Source: Triangularia verruculosa
Lineage: Eukaryota; Ascomycota; Sordariomycetes; Sordariales; Podosporaceae
Assembly: GCA_033296885.1 (NCBI GenBank)
Contig: MU863965.1
Location: 62,001 to 126,000, forward strand
Reading direction: 5' to 3'
DNA: 64,000 nt
The notes under the pieces were generated by a model. The model was not told the origin of the DNA. It saw only the letters and a list, made by a program, of their open reading frames with translations, and searched no databases. How positions within the stretch are numbered: position 1 is the stretch's first letter; each line of letters starts with the position of its first letter. The position numbers and the translations under genes were made by a program. Of this stretch, positions 12,333-23,186 are shown in pieces.

Positions 12333-15281
12333 ATGCCTCCCCAAACTCGAGCGCGGGCAACACCCGCTGCGCCAGCGTCACGGGTCTACGAATCAGCCCC
12401 CACTGGGCGACAGGTCCAGTTTCCTCCTCGAAGGCGGAACGTACGAACATATGGTCGCACCTCGACACCAACGGGCATGTCCCGCCTTCTGCGACAGCAA
12501 ACATTGACCCAGATTGATTATGTCCAGCAAACTCCACCCCCCGCAGAGCTACGAGAAGACGAAGATGAACTGCCGAGAACAATACCCAGGGCAGCACCCA
12601 AACCCAAGAAACAACCACGCAATAACAGAAGAAAAACACTGGGTGATGCACCAGCTTCAAGCTTTCATACTCAGACAATCACGCAGATGTACTCGATGAC
12701 GACAAAGGCAGAAGAAGACAATGAATTGCGAATCAAGGACTCGGAAGATGAAGGGGACGAAGATGAGTTGGAGTTGCCGCAGCTTTCGTCAGGACGCAAC
12801 GCGGCGAGGGATGAATCTCCGGAAAAGAAGACGACGAGGCTTGTTTTGTCTGACCCGAAAACACCCTCTACAAAGCGCATCAAAATCAACCTTGATGAAG
12901 TTCCTTCTTCGCAGCCAACACCATTCACGCCGATGCTGGCAAAATACACCATGGGTTCTGGGCAATCCCCCCTCAAAGATAGATCAACAAATGTCGACGC
13001 CCCAGCCCCTACCGTGGAGTCCGTGACAAGGCGTCCTCGAGACCTGGTTATCGAGGACAGTTTTAGTCCAGGCGGAGGACTCCCCTCATCCTCGTCTATG
13101 CACGAAGGAACGCCAGAACAGACAAGGTCGTCGCAGAAAAGGAAGAGGCAGCCTCTTGCAGAGATATCGCTCCCTAGTATGGAGTTGGGACATGATGATA
13201 ATTCGACCGAGGTTACTCCAACGAAGAAGAGCTGTAGGGAAATTCCGGACTCGGACGACGAACTGGCGAGCATCAGTTCAACCCCATTCCAGACTCCCGA
13301 CAAGTCTCAAGGGGCGATTGGCGAGCCGGGGTCTGCTTCCCAGCTACGGTATCCTGAGCGTGTGCCAGGAAGTGGAATCTCAAACAAGGAGAACCGCACT
13401 CCTCGCTCGGGTCAAAACAAGGCCGGAAATTCCAGCAATGACCGAACTAAAGACCCAGGGACGCCTACACCCACAAACAAAAGACCGATGAGATCGTCTT
13501 CGCAAAAGAGACAGCCCACTCGAAGATCATCACAGAGGCTTGCGTCGCAGAGATCGGCATCAAAAACACCAGTGCCATTAACCAAACCTTCAAGAGCGAC
13601 TGGGCAAGTGGACCAAGATGGGTTGACCACGAGTGAAGATGAACTTTCAGAATTATCATCAACTCCGCCAAAACCATCAAGTCCAAGGGCGAAGACACCA
13701 AGACCGAGGCATAACCTAGAGCCCAACATCCTACGCTCATTCCTGCGAAAGACTACAGAGAGGTCTGCCCACGCAAGTCCGTCTAGGGAGGCGAGAGGAA
13801 ATACTACTCCCCAGTTGTTGACATCGGAATCCTCTACTGACCATGGACCCACCACTCCAACCCCCTTGCGCAAGACTGTTCACATTCAGTTACCTCCACT
13901 GCCCTCCATCAGCCTCGGGGCTAGCTCGGGAGAGCAGCAGTCAGAGGAAGAAGAGGACGAAGAAGAGCAGGAAATCTACAAGGAAACCCCGCAAAAAGCC
14001 TACCGTCAAAAGTCATCTCCCTTCCCTCAACGCGCCACTCAACTAATGACGCAGGCACGCTCGCAACTCTGGACCCAGGGCTGGGAAAGTCAACGTATTC
14101 CGTTATCCGTCATCGAATCATTGGGTCCTCAAACCGATCGCACTGACATTGTTGTCTCCATCGATCCCGTGATTCTCAGAGAAATCGTGGAAGGCCATCG
14201 AGATCACGAATTTCGGGAGTATCGCCTGCCGCCACAAGCCCTTCGCGTGTGGCTGTTTGCCGCCGATCCAGTCAACGAAGTAAAATACATGGCTGTTATT
14301 GGGCCAGCAAAGCAACCAGGCGAGATTGATGGCCAAAGCGGGTACAAAGGCAACGCCGAGTTCAACAGGGGCGAAACTCGGTTCAGATATGCGTATGAAC
14401 TAGTACAGGTCTATAGGTTGAACAATCCGGTGCCGCTGGAAGATATGGATGAGCACGGAATGGGGAAGACGGCGCCGGCGAGATGGAAGTATTTGCCACC
14501 TACGGTTGTGGCACAACTTATTGCGAACTTGAGAAATGCTATATTCTTGGAGCCGGGACAGGAAGCTCCGGAGGCGGAACAGTTCTTGAGGGAGGATTAT
14601 GACGAACAGGGCGTAGAACAGGGTGGACTGGGGCAAGAGGAGGCGGTGGGTGAGGTGGAGGAGGAGGAAGCGGAGGAGGTAGAAACGCAAACAACAACTG
14701 GTGTGACCGTTTCGCAGCAACTGGAGCGACAGTTAACGAGCGACATCATACAGTCGACACAGGTGGTCATGGTCGAACGCGTCGGCGTTGTACAGGAAGA
14801 GGAGGAGCTGGACTATCTTGACGATGATACCGTCATCCCTGCCAGCCCGGAACAGACACTCCCACCGATGCCGACCACGGATTTCGCTAGACCGGGCGCG
14901 CCGAGGTCAAGTCAACGGATTCGGAACCAGCAGCGGCCTAGCACGCCGTCCACCGTCCGCCGGGTGGGCAAGACGAGAAATATGGTTGGGTTATCTCAAG
15001 CGTCGACGGCAAGCAATTACTCAAGCCCCGCTACCTCTCCTCAGAAGTCAGCTGGGGCGTCGGTGCCACGCCCTCATATGCCTGGGTCGAGTGAGCTTTC
15101 ACTACCAGATTTGGATGTGAACATGGATGATGATGGAGAGACACAGCTGCCAGTCCCTCGGGGGATTATTACGTCGTCGTCACAGGCTTTTGCTACCGCG
15201 GAGGACAGCTTAGATTTGGGCATGGACTCGGGGAATGTGAGGCGGCCGCCGAGTATTATTTTCGATTCGGATCAGGAGTAG
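12333..15281 (+). CDS. Large disordered protein with ASCH/PUA-like module
   Basis: One uninterrupted frame of 982 residues; the ATG at 12333 is the first in frame. Residues 1-570 are low complexity, rich in Ser, Thr, Pro, Lys and Arg, with many S/T-P and S/T-Q sites, acidic SDSDDEL- and SEDEL-type patches and basic clusters such as KRKRQP, all typical of a nuclear, phosphorylated scaffold. Residues about 600-740 are the only compact part: a beta-rich block with GHRDHEFREYRLPP (from residue 621), then RVWLF, KYMAVIGPAKQPGEI and FRYAYELVQVYRLNNPVPL. The G-x-x-x-x-E-x-R core followed by a strand and IGPA resembles the ASCH/PUA-like (YTH/EVE-related) fold, whose members bind RNA or modified bases. 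This assignment is my inference. The C-terminus is again disordered and acidic and ends DSDQE. No catalytic motif was seen. Confidence 0.75.
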   Translation: MPPQTRARATPAAPASRVYESAPTGRQVQFPPRRRNVRTYGRTSTPTGMSRLLRQQTLTQIDYVQQTPPPAELREDEDELPRTIPRAAPKPKKQPRNNRRKTLGDAPASSFHTQTITQMYSMTTKAEEDNELRIKDSEDEGDEDELELPQLSSGRNAARDESPEKKTTRLVLSDPKTPSTKRIKINLDEVPSSQPTPFTPMLAKYTMGSGQSPLKDRSTNVDAPAPTVESVTRRPRDLVIEDSFSPGGGLPSSSSMHEGTPEQTRSSQKRKRQPLAEISLPSMELGHDDNSTEVTPTKKSCREIPDSDDELASISSTPFQTPDKSQGAIGEPGSASQLRYPERVPGSGISNKENRTPRSGQNKAGNSSNDRTKDPGTPTPTNKRPMRSSSQKRQPTRRSSQRLASQRSASKTPVPLTKPSRATGQVDQDGLTTSEDELSELSSTPPKPSSPRAKTPRPRHNLEPNILRSFLRKTTERSAHASPSREARGNTTPQLLTSESSTDHGPTTPTPLRKTVHIQLPPLPSISLGASSGEQQSEEEEDEEEQEIYKETPQKAYRQKSSPFPQRATQLMTQARSQLWTQGWESQRIPLSVIESLGPQTDRTDIVVSIDPVILREIVEGHRDHEFREYRLPPQALRVWLFAADPVNEVKYMAVIGPAKQPGEIDGQSGYKGNAEFNRGETRFRYAYELVQVYRLNNPVPLEDMDEHGMGKTAPARWKYLPPTVVAQLIANLRNAIFLEPGQEAPEAEQFLREDYDEQGVEQGGLGQEEAVGEVEEEEAEEVETQTTTGVTVSQQLERQLTSDIIQSTQVVMVERVGVVQEEEELDYLDDDTVIPASPEQTLPPMPTTDFARPGAPRSSQRIRNQQRPSTPSTVRRVGKTRNMVGLSQASTASNYSSPATSPQKSAGASVPRPHMPGSSELSLPDLDVNMDDDGETQLPVPRGIITSSSQAFATAEDSLDLGMDSGNVRRPPSIIFDSDQE

Positions 15282-15876
15282 GGTCGATTATTGGGCAGGT
15301 TGGCTTTATCTTTTGTAGGAGTTATTGTCAGGAACGCGGAACTGGCAATGGGTGAAACCTGGTATTGGGATACATGGCTAGCATCTGGCTACACTGGTAT
15401 AGCATGGTATTATATGAAGAGGATCACAGGACTCATATGTTATTTGCGGGGTTTTTAGACATTGGCGACTGGCTGAATATTAGGAGTTCGGATTCAGAGG
15501 TGTATCATAACGCTAATACAGCTGTGGTAAAATACAGTAATCTATAACCATTCTTTCGGCTGTTGCCAAGTCTAGCGCATTGGTAGTGCACGGACCGCAA
15601 GTTTAAGTGACGGTGTTCCGTCTCGAGCCTCGAAGCAGCTCTCGCAACTCTACCTGGAAAGCTTTTTAATCGTGTTTAAAACTGTGTGTATCTGCTTCGA
15701 GAATTGCTTTATTCCAAGCCTCGCTCCCGCGCTACATCGTTGCGACACACACCTCCCCCGCATCATGATCTGGCGCCCTCGCCATCAAACGCTGCCGCTG
15801 CCGTCGCCCGTTCGTTGATGAACTGCCCCCCTGGTCCTCCGCTTGACGGGAGCGCTACCCCGCCGCCATCGCCGAC
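15282..15876. promoter_or_regulatory. Intergenic region and SEC3 promoter/leader
   Basis: About 600 bp lie between the stop of the ASCH-like gene and the SEC3 start, both on the plus strand. The region at 15565-15640 has a tRNA-like D-arm string but no matching acceptor stem. The last 130 bp before the ATG are C-rich. No gene is supported. Confidence 0.5.
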
Positions 15877-18800
15877 ATGGCTATGAACGGTCGCGAGATG
15901 ACGCGAGCCGAGTTGTTTGAGGATGAGAAGAGGAGGATCGTCGAAAGTTGCTTCAGCAGACGCGACGAAGATGGCTCCTGTGAGCTCCCCTGGTCTCGCC
16001 TTTTTCTTGCCAGCTCTCGATAGCTTCATGTCGATGCTGGACTTGCCGTGATAATGACTGACCCTTTCGTCTTCCTTAACCAGTGCTCGAAACATACATT
16101 ACACATATCAAGATCACAGAGTTCCAAACTTCGCCCACAGCACCACCACCTCCTAATACAAGAACCCCCAACGCCGAGAAGCCGCGCGTCATCATCGTCG
16201 GCGTGCGCAAGTCTGGCCGAGTACGCGTGCACAAATCCAAGGAAAACCCCAACGGCACCTTCTCGATCGGCAAGACATGGTTTCTCGATGACCTCTCCGC
16301 CATCGAATCCTTCACCAACTGTACATATAACGAGAATTACCAATCGTGGGCCGGAGATGTGGGCTTTGTGGTTACGCTTGGAAAGCCGTATTACTGGCAG
16401 GCCCAGACGGACAAGGAAAAGAAATTCTTTATTGCCAGTTTGATCAAGATCTATGGCAAGTACACGGGCGGCCGCGTGCCGACCCTGACCGGCTTCGATC
16501 CGCGTGAACTTGATCAAGTGTTGGGTGGCGCGCAGGCCCCTCGAAGACAGGACAGACAGGACCGGCCACCTCCCCGTGGGCCCGGTCCTGATTCGGCGCC
16601 CAGCAGCACCAATAACTCTATCTCGTCTGGCTATAATGGACGAGACATGCTCAACCCCCAGGCCGCCCCGGCCCCGGCGCCAACATACCCAGAACGGTTG
16701 CCTTCTCGCGGTGCGCTGGCGCCGAACGGGAGGGCGTCACCAGTGCAAAGCGTCGATTCGGGACGGCCAAGTCAAGAGCTGCCCACCCTTCGTCGACTGG
16801 CATCAAACAATCAGAGTCAGGACTCGGTGGTGGCCTCGTCTATTGCGAGAAGTGAAGGAGTTAGCAGCCTCCGGCCCGGGTCGAGAAATGGACCGGGTTC
16901 CAGTTACGGCACTCCCGAGGCTTCGCCCGCGCCACCATCCCTTGATGAGAGGCCACCGGAAAGGAGGAGACCCCCTATGGATCCTTTGCGGCCGACGCAG
17001 GTTGATAGGGACTTGGTACCAGCTCCGTTGATGAGCCCTGCGGCGCGACAGAATCCAATGGCTATCCCGCCTCGAAGCCAGGACCGAATGTCACCTCGCA
17101 AGAACTCGGTGACCAGGCGGGACGGGACTCCGCTCCGAATGGACCAAAGGCCGGTTACACCAAAAGAAATCTCCAGAGCGGGCACTCCCGTCAGCATGCC
17201 TAGCCCTGCGCCGGTCCCGACACCTCCAGTTGCGGCCAGCCCAGCACCGGCTCCAACTCGTGTTGTTGTTCCACCACCACCACCGCCTCCGGCCGAAGAG
17301 CCAGCAGCAGAGGCCCCCAAAACTCCTGTGGATGAAGAAGAAAAATCCGGTCCCTTTGGCATCAAGTCTAAGAAATCTAGAGGAGAGATTGCTGGTGCTA
17401 TCTGGAAGGCTGCTGCTGCTGTCAGCGCGTTCAAGCCTAGACCAGGCGGTGCGGCAGAACGTCTACGACAAAATCAGAACAAAAGTAACGATGGACCGGA
17501 CGGTATCACTAGTGTCGTCCCTGCACCCCCTAAACCCGTCCCAGTGAAGACGCCAGAACCTATTGTTCTCGAACCACCCCCAAAGGCTGCCGACCGATCG
17601 TCGTCGGCTACCACTGCATCTGGAATTCCGGAGCTGAAAGTCACCGGCTCGGACCCTAACAGCCGACCGGACAGCATCACCATCACTAAGAAGCCTGTCG
17701 ACGAAATACCCGAAGAACCCCAGCGGTCTGTTGTGGCGGGCAATGATGTCAAGTATTTGGCCACTTTGGGCATCGACCCGTCAATACTCGACACTAAGAC
17801 GTCCGAGTTTGCCAAGTGGCTAGATTATTTTGGCTGGGTGCCAGGGCAACAGATGAGGCAGAGGAACTTTGAGGAGATGAGGGCAGATCTGGACAGGGAG
17901 ATGAGTAAGGCCCAGGCTGGGGGCTGGCTGGCGAGGTTTCAGGAGGAGGACGAGAGGGTGGATGCGATCAAGAGGGGGATCGATCTGGCCATTGGGGAGT
18001 GTGACGAGCTGGATAATTTGTTGACGCTCTATAGTGTTGAGCTGTCGGTAAGCAACAGTTGGTTTTCGTGGGGTGTTGTTGCAGCGGCTAACAGATGTGT
18101 GACTAGACTCTCTCAGATGACATCGCCTACATTGAAGCACAAGGCCAAGGTCTACAGGTGCAAGCTGCCAATCAGAAACTTTTGAGAAAGGAACTCGAGT
18201 CTCTTTTGGAGACTTGTGCCATCAGCGAAGCGGACTTGGAAGCGCTCAAGTCTGCGCCCCTTGAGCATGCCGCTGGTGTGGAAGAGATTGAGTCCGCTTT
18301 GGTGACACTTTTCAAGGCCATGATCAAGATCGATCCTACGATGGGTAACAACGAAGGCCGGAGGAGCGAAGACGGAAGCGGGGATCAATCCCTTGGCCTT
18401 GATGAAAATTACGGCCAGATGCGAATCGTCCAGGAGAAGAAGGAGATGTACCTTGCTGAAAGCTCGATCTTCATGAGGAGGTTGGTGATTTTCATGGAGA
18501 AGCAGTTCAGTGAGGCATTCCGGGAAGTCAAGGCTGCGCTGGATGGGGCGCTGTCCAAGAAGGTTGACCCACGGAATCATGAAGTAGGACGCGATATCCT
18601 CTGGATGTACGGCCCGCTGATCTTGTACGCAAGGGATGTGGATCTGGATAACTGGAACCGGATCTTGCAGATTTATCAGGACAAGTGCCATCCTATATAC
18701 AGGACTGAGTTCAAGGAGGCGATGGATGCCTGGAAGAAGAACGCGAGGAAGGTCACTGGGGATGAAGGGGAGCTGCTGTTTACTTCTGCGCAGGAGAAGA

Positions 18801-20363
18801 AAGAGGAGGGCTTGGCAACGACGGCGAGGAAGTTGACGGTGAAGAGGAGTCAGACGCTGGCAAGGAGTTTGAGGTCGCCACTGGGAGATGGAAGTCGATC
18901 TAATTTGGCGGACAAGGCGCCGGATGGGAGGGCACTGCCGTATGAGGTTTTCGGCGGGGTGCTGGATGATTTGCTGCCGTTGGTGGAGATGGAGCAGAAT
19001 TTCATTGTGGACTTCTTCCATGCTACGACTTTGGAGCAGGCAGATTTCCCGGACCTCGTGGTGGCGAGTAGGCCGTTGAACAGACGGGGTGGGGATCTCA
19101 AGAGGCACAGACTGATGGAGCCTGACCGAGAGCTGGCGAGGAGGGTGACGAAGGCAATGGAGAGCATCTTTGGATTCATGGAGACGAGATTGCAGCAGTT
19201 GATGGAGTGGGTTTTGGGGATGGATCCTTTGTATGTATCCCTTTTCTTTTTGGCGATGATATGATGCTAACCATGTGCACAGACAAGGCGTCGGCGTGCT
19301 CGCCACTCTCGAGCGCAAAATGGCCGAGATGTCCCAGTCCAACCAGGACTTCCTCAACAGCCTGCTGCAAAAGCTCCACGCCAACCTCGAGGCCAAGTTC
19401 AAGAAGTTTGTCGACGACCAGATCCGTGCTATCGAGGAAACGAAGGTCAAGATCAAGAAGCGCAAGGGCGTCATCCACTTCATCCGGATCTTCCCACAGT
19501 TTTCCACCGCTGTCGAGAACATGCTTGCGAATGTCGACCCTAGCTTGGGGGTAAGGCGGATGGTAGATAGGGAGTACGACCGCATCCTCAAGTCCATGTT
19601 TGACTCGCTCAAGGTCATTGCCCGGGAGAACCCAGCCATGGGCGGTGGGGGTGCCGCGTCGGCCGCGATTGCGAATTCGGCTGATCCAGAAGACAAGGAG
19701 GCGCTGAACTTCCACATCTTGCTCATTGAGAACATGAACCATTACCTGGAAGAGGTTGACAATGAGAGGAAGGGGCTGGAGGTTCTCGAAGACTGGCGGG
19801 AACAGGCACAAAGAGAGCTGCAGGAGCACATGGGTCTTTACCTCAACGCAGTTATGCGGCGCCCTCTTGGAAAGTTACTCGAGTACCTCGAGAATATCGA
19901 AGCCCAACTTGCAGGCGGCAAGTCCCCCGCCGGTATTGCCGCTCAGCCATCTAACTCCAAGACAACCTTCAACAAAGTCCTCGGTGGGTACGACGGCAAA
20001 GAGGTAAGAAAGGGAATCGAGGCATTGAGGAAGAGGGTGGAGAAGCACTTTGGGGATGACGACTCTTCGCAAGGTGAAGGGAAGAAGAGCAGTGATACGC
20101 TGAGCGTGAGTTCGGGAGTATCGGGGCATCATGGGGTCAAGTTTGGTGGGAGTGGAGGGGCGGGAAGTAACAGTGGGCTGGTCTTGAAGGTGCTGAGGGA
20201 GTGCGAGAAGTTTTATGGGGAGGTGGAGATGAGGATTGGGAGGGTGACGACGGATGTGTATGGAGGGGATGTGCTGTTTGAGTGGCCTAGGGGGGAGGTG
20301 AAGGCGGCTTTTGCGGCGACGGGAGGGGGTTCAGGGGTGGGGATTCATTTGGGAAGGTCGTGA
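15877..20363 (+). CDS. SEC3: Exocyst complex component SEC3
   Basis: Four exons (15877-15979, 16084-18047, 18107-19230, 19283-20363; introns 104, 59 and 52 bp) encode 1423 residues. Sec3 marks exocytic sites for the exocyst, which tethers secretory vesicles at growing tips. Exon 1 gives MTRAELFEDEKRRIVESCFS and splices in frame to LLETYITHIKI, which opens the N-terminal Sec3 PH-like phosphoinositide/Rho-binding domain (about residues 30-140, ending SLIKIYGKYTGGRVPTLTGF). Residues about 150-590 are Pro/Ser-rich and disordered, with a PPPPPPP stretch. From about 610 (KYLATLGIDPSILDTKTSEF) the helical exocyst region runs to the C-terminus, including DDIAYIEAQGQGLQVQAANQ across intron 2 and GVGVLATLERKMAEM across intron 3. 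The start was chosen because it begins the conserved N-terminal helix. A second in-frame Met lies two codons downstream. Confidence 0.93.
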
Positions 20364-22422
20364 GGGGAAAGGGGGAAGGTGATAATTTAGATATTTTGGG
20401 GTGGTGAGAATTGCATGGTTTTTTTTGGTTTGTGAGATTGTATTTGGGTGTGATCTGTTATGTTGTGATATGTGTGATGTGTGCTATGTATGAAAAGTGC
20501 TGTAAATGAAGCCTCGATTCTGTTTGTCGTTTTATGTACACGGCAGTTGCTGTGACACCACCCCAACTGTGCAAAAGCTAATGGGTTCAACTTATGTTCA
20601 AGGCTGTGTATACAACAGGTAATGTTACAATTACAAGTGATGTGTTCAGTGTTCCTCCTCTAACGACTTCGCAATTGGCGTGCAACAACCCAGCGAACAA
20701 TTTGGCCGGTCGCTTCCTCTAGGCTCTCGATCGACAGTTCGCTGTTTCCGTTGCCTCCTTCTCTTTGACACTCTTCGTGATGTGCGTTCCGTCTCGGCTT
20801 CTAGCGCCGGGGTTTATTCTCCAAGGGTACCTTTTGTTCTCCATTGCAAGCTGTGTCTTGTGCGTCTCGCACGCCTTCCCCTGCCCCTTTCTCCCTCTCC
20901 GCCATCCGCGACAGCTTGGCAGATTCACGCGCATATTTTCATCCGCTTGTTCAGCCTGTTTGTCTTTTGCAGCAAGATCCACATTCGCTGCGATACCGTC
21001 TGTCAAAGTCTGGGTCTTTGTCCTCGATTCTGGTTCGAGCTCGGGCACTGAGGGGAGGTCCGAAGAGGTCAATCCGGGGTGAATATACTGAGATTCCTAT
21101 CTGCTGGTGTACCCCTGGTGTGTTGCGCCAGGAGAATATGCGGTTGTGGTCTGTAGCGGCGGCGATCTCTTCGCGGGCTTGGAGGTCCATGATGAATTCG
21201 AAGGCCTTGGCGACTGTGGTCCGGACTGTGTCTGTGTTGATAATGGAGAACATTATTATCAATTCGTATACCAAGGTATCGATTCTACTAGGAGTAGGCT
21301 ACGAATTTAGGATCTATAGTAGGTAAAATTAAGTACCTAGGATTAAAGAACCTAGCTTTAGGTAGAAAACGTAAAGTGTTATAGTCTATAAATAAAAGTT
21401 ATTTGAAAACATTTAAGATTCTTAATTGGAATTTTGGCCCGCAACCACCTAGGAGATTGGAAGAGCAAAGCTGAATTCTATTCCCTAAGTTAAGGTAGCT
21501 ACTAGCCCGTTCAGTTTCTCCTCTACATTATACTCTACCGTTATCATACTAGTAGTGGAGTTATAAATAGATTAAAGGCCGGTAGACTCAAATTGTTCTG
21601 TCAACTTGGCCCTTCCTTGATCGAGGGGCTGAAAGTCTTTTACCCAGGTACAGTAGTTAACAAGATGAAGAAAAAGAAGAACAAGAGCCAGTGCTTTCTT
21701 CAGGAAAGTACGAAATTGATCACTCTTACACATAACCTCTGAACTCCTGAATTCACTGCACACTCCCCACAGCCACATCCGCGCTAGTGATCAATGGCAG
21801 GTGTCCCAAACCAACGTCTGCCATCTGCGGCTTACATCTGGGGCGCCCTTCAGGGGCTTGCAAGTTTACAGGAGGTAAGTCGTTGTCCAGGGAACGGAAC
21901 CATCGGAGTGTATCCCTAGCGCCTTGGCACCCTGGACCCCAGAAACAGAACCTTAATCCAACGACGTTTCAACGGCCAGCGGGAAAAGACAAGAACAAAG
22001 CGAAACACATCACGAGCGCCCGTTCCCGCCCAGCTCAGCTGATGAAGCCATCTCCCACAGATTTCAATAGGACTCTCTTTATAGTGACGTTGAAGCCAGC
22101 ACAAATAAATACCTTTGGCGGTCATCTCTCAAGCCAAGGTTGGCAACCAAGGGTCCTCGAAAGTGGTCCAAGCTGAGCTGACCCATGCCTCCTTCGGTGA
22201 CATCACGTCGCCTTCTCCCGTGTAATTATCCTGCAGCTGATCTGTTCCACAGGACCGGGCGAGCCGGAAGGATTCGCAATGATTTTCACCTCACCTTCTG
22301 GCATTAAACAGTTCAACCTCATCCTCCGTTTTTGCTCTCATGAACATGAATGATCAGCATTCCACCAAAGACAACATACCCAACGCGCGCCTTGACGCGC
22401 TTATCATCAACTCACCGCCATC
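20364..22422. other. Long intergenic stretch with AT-rich segment
   Basis: This 2 kb between SEC3 and the methyltransferase gene holds no supported gene. From 20719 to 21274 the minus strand has two overlapping open frames with coding-like composition. The upper one includes AFEFIMDLQAREEIAAATD, but no start-splice model joins the two, so a decayed gene is possible. From about 21285 to 21580 the DNA is conspicuously AT-rich and TA-rich (ctaggat, ttatagtctataaataaaag), unlike its flanks and consistent with an old repeat-induced-point-mutated relic. The part 21780-22420 is the promoter side of the methyltransferase gene. Confidence 0.45.
20719..21274 (-). pseudogene. Possible decayed small gene, unknown family
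   Basis: Two overlapping minus-strand frames (21274-20951 and 21072-20719) look coding over adjacent parts: the upper frame reads sensibly to about 21090 and the lower from about 21060 (LPSVPELEPESRTKTQTLTD). Joining them would need an intron or a frameshift near 21060-21090; I see CTCAG acceptor-like bases but no good donor. No domain is recognised. Its neighbour downstream is the AT-rich segment, so decay is plausible. It could equally be chance. Confidence 0.2.
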
Positions 22423-23136
22423 ATGATAACCCCCCTCCCCTCGCTCTCCCAGGCAACCCTCATAGCCGCTTTCTTAGCCTCCACAACTGGAACATACATT
22501 GCCTGCCGGCAGCCAAACCCTAATCCACCATCCTCTTCCGGAATAAGATCCAAATGCGACGCCCTCACCACCTATCGCATCACGGACAAGCATGCGACAA
22601 AGGTGATGCTGAGTCCCCTGGGCCTCCTGACCCTCTGGACCGTCCGGCTTGCCTATCTATACCCAAACCTCCCATCTCGATGCCATCTAATCAACACCGA
22701 TCTGATAACCTGGTCCCCATCAACCGCAATACCATTAGCCCTCATCCTCTGCGCCGGTGTCCCGCTTCGGTTAGCGTCATACGCCTCGCTAGGCAAGAAC
22801 TTTACTTTTGCGCTTGCCGAGCCAGATGGACTGAAGACGACCGGGTTGTACAAATACGTTCAGCATCCGAGTTACACCGGAGTGGTGATTTTGATTATTT
22901 GCAACGTGGCGTTGATGGGAAGAGTGGATGGCGTGATGAGCTGCTGGGTGCCGGACCAGTGGTTCAAGTATGTAAGAGATTTAGGGTTGTCGCTTGCCCC
23001 GGTGGGAGTGTCGATGGTGTTGTTTGGGGTTTGGACACGGGTTAGGCAGGAAGAGGAGATGTTGAGGGGGAGGTTTGGGGAAGAGTGGGAGAGGTGGCAT
23101 AAGAACACAGCGAGGTTTATTCCCGGGATATTCTGA
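22423..23136 (+). CDS. Isoprenylcysteine carboxyl methyltransferase (ICMT)-like membrane protein
   Basis: A single-exon 237-residue integral membrane protein. Hydrophobic segments lie near residues 8-26, 60-80, 101-120, 152-167 and 186-204. The C-terminal part has the ICMT/phospholipid-methyltransferase signature: GLYKYVQHPSYTGVV (about 141-155), which contributes to S-adenosylmethionine binding, and R-x-EEEMLRGRFG-EEWERW followed by ARFIPGIF at the very end. ICMT enzymes methylate the C-terminal prenylcysteine of CAAX proteins in the ER membrane. Fungi usually carry a canonical STE14 plus one or more diverged ICMT-like proteins. This one keeps the core but has a variable N-terminus, so its substrate is uncertain. 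The start is the first ATG after a pyrimidine-rich leader. The gene ends about 50 bp before the convergent REI1-like gene. Confidence 0.85.
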   Translation: MITPLPSLSQATLIAAFLASTTGTYIACRQPNPNPPSSSGIRSKCDALTTYRITDKHATKVMLSPLGLLTLWTVRLAYLYPNLPSRCHLINTDLITWSPSTAIPLALILCAGVPLRLASYASLGKNFTFALAEPDGLKTTGLYKYVQHPSYTGVVILIICNVALMGRVDGVMSCWVPDQWFKYVRDLGLSLAPVGVSMVLFGVWTRVRQEEEMLRGRFGEEWERWHKNTARFIPGIF

Positions 23137-23186
23137 TCAAGACGGAGGCATGTGGTCTGATATTTGAGCTTTCTAAGGTAGGGTGC

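Noticed and set aside
15565..15650. tRNA-like string (tagcgcattggtagtgca with a fair D-arm and a distant ctcgagcc)
   Set aside because: No 7-bp acceptor stem, no matching anticodon stem and an imperfect B-box; at best a degenerate remnant.
18152..19735. 527-codon open frame antisense to SEC3
   Set aside because: Spans SEC3 introns and exons alike and has no recognisable domain.
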